From assembly GCA_020345785.1 (NCBI GenBank), contig CP070771.1:877048-886179 (forward strand): a stretch of DNA of 9,132 bases, given 5' to 3'. Shown here piece by piece: positions 5,603-9,132 of this stretch; position 1 is the stretch's first letter; every line of letters begins with the position of its first letter. A program made the translations under genes and the position numbers. The notes below the pieces were generated by a model. It saw only the letters and a list, made by a program, of their open reading frames with translations. It searched no databases and was not told where the DNA came from. Source of the DNA: Desulfobacterales bacterium. Lineage in GTDB: Bacteria > Desulfobacterota > Desulfobacteria > Desulfobacterales > JAFDCJ01.

Positions 5603-5827
5603 GTGTGGAAATTCCTTGATAAAATACAATATCCGATTTTGATAGGTATGGCAGCCTTTATGCTTCTGGCGCCATTCGCTCCAATGCCCCATGTGTTAGA
5701 AAAACTAATCATGCTCAAGAGCGGCACGTTGACAAGACCCATTGATATTTTTGATCTATTTTTTCATTTGATTCCAACCGCAGCATTAGTTTTGAAAATA
5801 TACCGACAGTACCGCAAAAAAGTTTGA
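5603..5827 (+). CDS. Small two-helix membrane protein of unknown function
   Basis: The product has 74 residues with two likely membrane helices, about 9-25 and 48-66. Between them is a polar segment with HVLEKLIMLKSGTLTRPIDI (30-49), which looks conserved rather than random. The C-terminus is basic (KIYRQYRKKV). The start is GTG 5603 with AGGTGA at 5593-5598 upstream. From memory, short proteins of this kind (MPH...EKL.ML..G.L..PIDIFDL) occur across proteobacteria. They are sometimes labelled RND transporter, which their size does not support. The gene stands alone, with the next gene convergent. Coding status is fairly likely because of the motif; the role is unknown. Confidence 0.65.
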   Translation: MWKFLDKIQYPILIGMAAFMLLAPFAPMPHVLEKLIMLKSGTLTRPIDIFDLFFHLIPTAALVLKIYRQYRKKV

Positions 5828-5969
5828 GGCTGCATTTTATGAGCACCGGCCTGATGCGAGAAATCAGAATTTTTTCCTTTTTTACCCCTTATCCTGGCGC
5901 AGGGTCTCCCGACCGACACTGTTATCCAACGTGGGGGGCCGGCTGGATGGTTTTAAGGATTCGATTTTT

Positions 5970-5993
5970 CTAAAAGCGTTTTGCGGCCTTTAG
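5970..5993. repeat. Stem-loop in the gap between convergent genes
   Basis: CTAAAAGC (5970-5977) pairs with GCCTTTAG (5986-5993) over 8 bp, including one A-C mismatch on the forward strand and one G-U pair on the reverse strand, with an 8-base loop. It lies 10 bp after the khpA stop on the reverse strand. No T-run follows in either direction, so it is at best a weak transcript end. Confidence 0.3.
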
Positions 5994-6002
5994 GGAAATT
6001 CA

Positions 6003-6233
6003 TCACTCGATGATTTCTAAAACATATCGCTTTCCTGTTTTTCCTGATGCGGCGCTTAAAATTGTCCGTATGGCCTGAGCTGTTCTGCCCTGTCTGCCGA
6101 TTATTTTCCCCATATCTTTTTTGGCAACATGAAGCTCCAATACCGTGGTATGTTTACCCTCGACTTCGCTCACCGACACCTCCTCCGGGAAATCTACAAG
6201 CGCCCTTGCAATGTAACCGATCAGATCTTTCAT
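6003..6233 (-). CDS. khpA: KhpA, KH-domain RNA-binding protein
   Basis: The 76-residue product is a single type-II KH domain of exactly KhpA (YlqC) length. The RNA-binding signature [10 protein letters not shown] is at 42-51, with the GxxG loop G46-R47-Q48-G49, followed by the helix [12 protein letters not shown]. KhpA is a small RNA chaperone, known in Firmicutes to pair with KhpB and influence cell elongation and division. A textbook AAAGGAGG stands 8 bases before the ATG. The common rpsP-khpA-rimM-trmD arrangement is absent. Here khpA is alone, 329 bp downstream of tRNA-Arg on the same strand. A promoter for it must lie in that gap, but I see only weak candidates. Confidence 0.92.
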   Translation of the reverse strand: MKDLIGYIARALVDFPEEVSVSEVEGKHTTVLELHVAKKDMGKIIGRQGRTAQAIRTILSAASGKTGKRYVLEIIE

Positions 6234-6562
6234 CGCTCTGCCTCCTTTGGGAATTTTTCAGTAGCGTAGGTGGATAAGATTTATTTCCGATTATTAAAAA
6301 GCAAAACCGGCTGCCGATGCTTCTGATATGGTCTGCAGCTGTTCCTCCGCTCGCAGGTGGCTTATTTAGCAGCCTGTTATCGACGATGTCTACCATGTCG
6401 GGGGCAGCAGAGCTGTTTCGGGCTGCTAATTGTGGTTTTTTGGTCTTCGTCTATTCAACTCTTATCAGATAGTTTTTGTGAAGTTAAGCTTTTTTTTAGA
6501 TTCTGGTTTATTGAGACCGGAGGTCATGGTGCGGAAAGATCCTCTCGGGATCACTGAGATGG
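6234..6562. other. Non-coding gap between tRNA-Arg and khpA
   Basis: I see no gene in these 329 bp; the short frames across it lack family features and ribosome-binding sites. On the forward strand there is a weak stem AGCAG/CTGCT (6406-6410 with 6423-6427) followed by TTTTTT at 6436-6441, and a T8 run near 6490. On the reverse strand the AT-rich 6280-6300 region is the likeliest place for a khpA promoter. Confidence 0.4.
6538..6552 (-). terminator. Short hairpin downstream of tRNA-Arg
   Basis: On the reverse strand GATCC, loop CGAGA, GGATC forms a perfect 5-bp stem, 10 bases past the tRNA CCA end, followed by TTT. It is short but well placed to end the tRNA transcript or mark its 3' processing. 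Confidence 0.4.
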
Positions 6563-6638
6563 TGGTGCCCCCGGCAGGAATCGAACCTGCGGCACCCGGA
6601 TTAGGAATCCGGTGCTCTATCCACTGAGCTACGAGGGC
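6563..6638 (-). tRNA. tRNA-Arg (anticodon CCT), CCA encoded
   Basis: On the reverse strand a complete 76-base cloverleaf is visible. The acceptor is GCCCTCG with CGGGGGC (one U-G pair). The D arm is GCTC/GAGC. The anticodon stem is CCGGA/TCCGG with loop TTCCTAA, giving anticodon CCT, which reads AGG. The variable loop has five bases, and the T arm is GCAGG/CCTGC with loop TTCGATT. The discriminator base is A, followed by an encoded CCA. Confidence 0.97.
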
Positions 6639-6666
6639 ATTAGAGGCGAAACTGAGAGGGTGTATT

Positions 6667-6695
6667 TATATACTTGAAACCAGTATTCATGTAAA
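6667..6695 (-). promoter_or_regulatory. Promoter of tRNA-Arg
   Basis: On the reverse strand TTTACA (6695-6690) and TATATA (6672-6667) are 17 bases apart. The tRNA 5' end is 29 bases past the -10. The bases after the -10 include ACACCCTCTC, a C-rich discriminator region of the kind linked to stringent control of stable RNA promoters. Confidence 0.65.
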
Positions 6696-6801
6696 GATCA
6701 ATTTTGACAGCTTCTTTCAGCACCGATAACATAAACAAACGGAACGATGCTTGGCCTACTGCTTATCTGCGCTGTTGGTGAACCCTTTTGTCAAAATAAG
6801 T

Positions 6802-6831
6802 CGGCCGCCAGCTTTAAAACACTGCCGGCCG
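6802..6831. repeat. GC-rich inverted repeat
   Basis: CGGCCG-C-CAG (6802-6811) and CTG-C-CGGCCG (6822-6831) are symmetric around a 10-base AT-rich loop, with one C-C mismatch. On the reverse strand the stem is followed by ACTTATTTT, so it could stop reverse-strand transcription. No reverse-strand gene upstream would need it. Confidence 0.5.
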
Positions 6832-6876
6832 TCTTGCAGGGCCAAAGCCAAAATTTATATAAATATCCTAAGGTTG

Positions 6877-6906
6877 TTGCTAATTTTAGCTAATTTGTGA
6901 TATAAA
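6877..6906 (+). promoter_or_regulatory. Candidate promoter of the uxs-gmd operon, with direct repeats in the spacer
   Basis: TTGCTA (6877-6882) and TATAAA (6901-6906) are separated by 18 bases. The octamer GCTAATTT occurs twice, at 6879-6886 and 6889-6896, exactly 10 bp apart, so both copies lie on the same face of the helix inside the promoter. A regulator bound there would block or remodel the promoter. Confidence 0.5.
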
Positions 6907-6925
6907 ATACTAAACTTTGATCGAG

Positions 6926-6957
6926 ACCCTGCCCGGTAGAAGCGACCCCTGCAGGGT
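6926..6957 (+). promoter_or_regulatory. Leader hairpin upstream of the uxs gene
   Basis: ACCCTGC (6926-6932) pairs perfectly with GCAGGGT (6951-6957) around an 18-base loop. It begins about 13 bases after the predicted transcription start and lies about 80 bases before the coding start. No T-run follows, so it is not a classic terminator. Confidence 0.4.
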
Positions 6958-7035
6958 AGCAAATTTATCGCAACGCTCAAATAATCGATTCAAAAACAAA
7001 ACGCACAACAAACATTCATGACCCAAGGAAAAGAT

Positions 7036-7977
7036 ATGCATCTTCGAAAAAGAGTTTTGGTGACTGGAGGAGCCGGATTTCTCGGCTCTTTTCTATGCGA
7101 ACGCCTGTTGGCGGAAGGGTGTGATGTTGTTTGTGTGGATAACTTTTACACCGGCACAAAACGTAATATCATACACCTTTTGGAGAATCCCTATTTTGAG
7201 CTCATTCGCCACGATATTACATTTCCCCTCTATCTTGAGGTGGACGAAATATACAACCTGGCGTGTCCGGCTTCCCCGATTCACTATCAGAACGATCCGG
7301 TACAAACCACCAAGGTCAATGTCCATGGATCCATTAACATGTTGGGGCTGGCCAAACGGCTGCATGCCAGAATTCTGCAAGCCTCGACCTCGGAAGTCTA
7401 CGGTGATCCTGCCGTCCATCCCCAGCGCGAGGACTATTGGGGCAATGTGAATTGTATCGGCATCAGATCCTGCTATGACGAGGGAAAACGCTGCGCCGAA
7501 ACGCTGTTTTTTGATTATCATCGGCAGCACCGTATAAATATTCGTGTCGTACGAATCTTCAATACCTATGGGCCGCGTATGCACCCCAATGATGGGCGGG
7601 TAGTGAGCAATTTTATCCTTCAGGCTCTGAACGACCGAGACATCACCGTATACGGAGACGGTTCTCAAAGTCGGTCCTTTTGTTTTGTGGATGACATGAT
7701 CGATGGATTGATTCGCATGATGAGTGCACCGAATGATTTTACCGGACCCGTAAACATAGGTAATCCCAATGAATTCAGCATTCTCGAACTTGCCGAGAAG
7801 GTCATAGCGCTGACCGATTCATCCTCTAAAATTGTTTTTCAGCCGCTTCCCCAAGATGACCCCCTGCAGCGTCAGCCAGACATCGCTTTGGCGAGAAAAA
7901 AATTGGGGTGGGAGCCGAAAATACAGCTTGAAGAAGGCCTCAAGCGCACGATCGCATATTTTCGAAATCTGCTATAA
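7036..7977 (+). CDS. uxs: UDP-glucuronate decarboxylase (UDP-xylose synthase)
   Basis: This short-chain dehydrogenase/reductase converts UDP-glucuronic acid to UDP-xylose and CO2 using bound NAD+. From the ATG at 7036 it has 313 residues. The Rossmann signature TGGAGFLG is at 10-17, the acidic residue after strand two is D35, and [10 protein letters not shown] (77-86) is typical of this family. Catalytic positions are T118 and E120 in STSE, Y147 and K151 in [28 protein letters not shown] (175-194) and R279 also fit UXS enzymes. A bifunctional ArnA-type enzyme is unlikely because there is no formyltransferase domain. The start at 7036 is preferred over 7018 because AAGGA stands six bases before it. 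gmd follows 24 bp later, so the two form the start of a sugar-nucleotide operon. Confidence 0.93.
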   Translation: MHLRKRVLVTGGAGFLGSFLCERLLAEGCDVVCVDNFYTGTKRNIIHLLENPYFELIRHDITFPLYLEVDEIYNLACPASPIHYQNDPVQTTKVNVHGSINMLGLAKRLHARILQASTSEVYGDPAVHPQREDYWGNVNCIGIRSCYDEGKRCAETLFFDYHRQHRINIRVVRIFNTYGPRMHPNDGRVVSNFILQALNDRDITVYGDGSQSRSFCFVDDMIDGLIRMMSAPNDFTGPVNIGNPNEFSILELAEKVIALTDSSSKIVFQPLPQDDPLQRQPDIALARKKLGWEPKIQLEEGLKRTIAYFRNLL

Positions 7978-8001
7978 TACAGAGCTTCAGGAGAAAATCG
8001 T

Positions 8002-9090
8002 ATGAAACGAGCGTTGGTTACGGGAGTTACAGGGCAGGACGGCGCCTACCTGGCGGAATTTCTATTGAATAAAGGCTATGTGGTTCATGGCATTAAACGC
8101 CGAGCGTCTTCGTTCAATACGGCACGGGTGGATCATCTTTACCGTGATCCTCACGAAGAGGATGTCGGGTTTTTTATGCACTACGGGGATCTCACGGATT
8201 CTTCCAATCTTATACGCATTATCCAGGAGGTTCAGCCTGACGAAATCTACAATCTGGCAGCTCAGAGTCATGTGAATGTTTCTTTTGAAACACCCGAATA
8301 CACAGCCAATGCCGATGCCTTAGGAACGTTACGTATTCTCGAAGCCATAAGAATCTTGAAGCTGGAAGAAAATTGTCGATTTTATCAGGCATCGACCTCC
8401 GAGCTTTATGGAAAAGTGCAAGAAGTACCGCAGAGAGAAACGACACCGTTTTATCCACGCTCTCCTTATGCCGTGGCCAAGCTCTACGCCTATTGGATCA
8501 CGGTAAATTATCGAGAGGCATATGGCATCTATGCCTGCAATGGGATTCTGTTTAACCATGAATCTCCCATCAGAGGCGAGACGTTTGTAACCCGCAAAAT
8601 TACCCGGGCCCTTGCCCGCATTAAAATCGGCTTGCAGGATATTCTTTATATCGGAAATCTCAATGCACATAGAGACTGGGGGCACGCGCGGGACTACGTG
8701 AAAATGCAATGGCTGATGCTGCAGCAGGATAAACCGGAAGACTATGTCATCGCCACCGGCGAGCATCACTCCGTGCGGGAATTCATTGAAGCGGTGGCCC
8801 AGCGGCTGGGCATAAGTCTCAAGTGGAAAGGCCGAGGCATTGATGAAAAAGGCGTTAACGCAGAAACCGGCAAAATTATCATTGCCGTTGATCCCCGTTA
8901 TTTCAGACCCACCGAAGTGGATAAATTGCTGGGCGACGCGAGTAAGGCTCGTCAAAAATTGGGATGGCAACCGCGTGTTTCGTTCAAAGAATTGGTTGCC
9001 GAAATGGTTGATGCCGATCTAAAGGAGGCACAAAAAGACTATCTGTGTCTGACGGAAGGATATCAGACTTTTAATCATACCGAAACCTAG
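8002..9090 (+). CDS. gmd: GDP-mannose 4,6-dehydratase
   Basis: Gmd converts GDP-mannose to GDP-4-keto-6-deoxy-mannose, the branch point for GDP-fucose, GDP-rhamnose and GDP-perosamine. The 362-residue product has the family length. The NADP-binding signature GVTGQDG is at 8-14. [16 protein letters not shown] (32-47) is the family loop. The catalytic set T132 and E134 in STSELYG, and Y156 and K160 in SPYAVAK, has the same numbering as I recall for the E. coli enzyme. [19 protein letters not shown] (183-201) and [15 protein letters not shown] (219-233) are diagnostic. AGGAG stands eight bases before the ATG. A GDP-fucose synthase or reductase would usually follow, but the window ends 42 bp after the stop. 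Confidence 0.97.
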   Translation: MKRALVTGVTGQDGAYLAEFLLNKGYVVHGIKRRASSFNTARVDHLYRDPHEEDVGFFMHYGDLTDSSNLIRIIQEVQPDEIYNLAAQSHVNVSFETPEYTANADALGTLRILEAIRILKLEENCRFYQASTSELYGKVQEVPQRETTPFYPRSPYAVAKLYAYWITVNYREAYGIYACNGILFNHESPIRGETFVTRKITRALARIKIGLQDILYIGNLNAHRDWGHARDYVKMQWLMLQQDKPEDYVIATGEHHSVREFIEAVAQRLGISLKWKGRGIDEKGVNAETGKIIIAVDPRYFRPTEVDKLLGDASKARQKLGWQPRVSFKELVAEMVDADLKEAQKDYLCLTEGYQTFNHTET

Positions 9091-9132
9091 TCCGGATTCA
9101 ATCGAAAATATTCCATTTTTAAAGGGGGGGGG
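9091..9132. other. Non-coding tail ending in a run of nine G
   Basis: AT-rich spacer after gmd, then AAA followed by G at 9124-9132 up to the window edge. It may be the ribosome-binding region of a next gene, a slippery tract or an assembly edge. Nothing more can be said without the following bases. Confidence 0.4.

Larger units (their letters stand above)
6639..7035. other. Regulatory gap between tRNA-Arg and the sugar-nucleotide genes
   Basis: No gene is supported. The tRNA promoter lies at the left end. In the middle is a GC-rich inverted repeat (6802-6831). Then come a 12-bp AT palindrome ATTTATATAAAT (6853-6864), the promoter at 6877-6906 and a leader hairpin (6926-6957). An ATG at 7018 in frame with the next gene has no ribosome-binding site and was not used. 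Confidence 0.5.

Noticed and set aside
6563..6638. tRNA-Arg as an integration site for a genomic island
   Set aside because: No integrase and no second copy of the tRNA 3' end is visible in the window.
7018..7035. Earlier in-frame ATG for the UDP-glucuronate decarboxylase
   Set aside because: It lacks a ribosome-binding site, whereas AAGGA is well placed before the ATG at 7036.
8329..8970. Long open frame of 213 codons on the reverse strand inside gmd
   Set aside because: It is fully antisense to a clear gmd, shows no family motif and has no supporting context. The same applies to the 191-codon reverse frame inside uxs (7093-7668) and the 153-codon one inside murJ (495-956).

Overview
The window looks like chromosomal DNA of moderate G+C from a Gram-negative, probably flagellated bacterium. 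It is most likely a member of the Desulfobacterota (former Deltaproteobacteria). The Gram-negative assignment rests on an LptA-type LPS transport protein. The lineage is inferred from the style of the proteins and intergenic repeats, not from a marker-gene tree. No transposase, integrase, phage gene or CRISPR array is visible.

Layout. Bases 1-240 are a non-coding, AT-rich leader with two perfect 16-bp palindromes. A tight forward operon follows: murJ (lipid II flippase), then an FtsB/DivIC-type division protein overlapping it by ATGA, then a 91-residue TPR-like protein. It meets a reverse pair head to tail across a 46-bp spacer made of a degenerate 7-bp tandem repeat. The reverse pair is lptA and, upstream of it, a remarkable gene (3198-3947). 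That gene encodes the two cytoplasmic segments of the flagellar stator protein MotA without any membrane helices, fused to a FliG C-terminal rotor domain. A roughly 470-bp regulatory stretch follows. It contains a good sigma-70 promoter, a terminator-like hairpin and a foldable leader in front of a cold-shock protein gene, which ends in a strong intrinsic terminator.

Bases 4753-6640 hold scattered small genes: an unrecognised protein with a very acidic tail (reverse), an 84-bp imperfect inverted repeat just in front of its start, a two-helix membrane protein of 74 residues (forward), khpA (reverse) and tRNA-Arg(CCT) with encoded CCA (reverse). A clear promoter stands upstream of the tRNA.

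The right end begins a nucleotide-sugar / surface polysaccharide cluster: UDP-glucuronate decarboxylase (UDP-xylose synthesis) and, 24 bp later, GDP-mannose 4,6-dehydratase (gmd). A promoter and a leader hairpin precede them. The window stops in a run of nine G just after gmd.

Several genes serve the envelope (MurJ, FtsB-like, LptA, Uxs, Gmd). The best candidate for something undescribed is the soluble MotA-FliG chimera, which joins pieces of the two partners whose contact produces torque in the flagellar motor.
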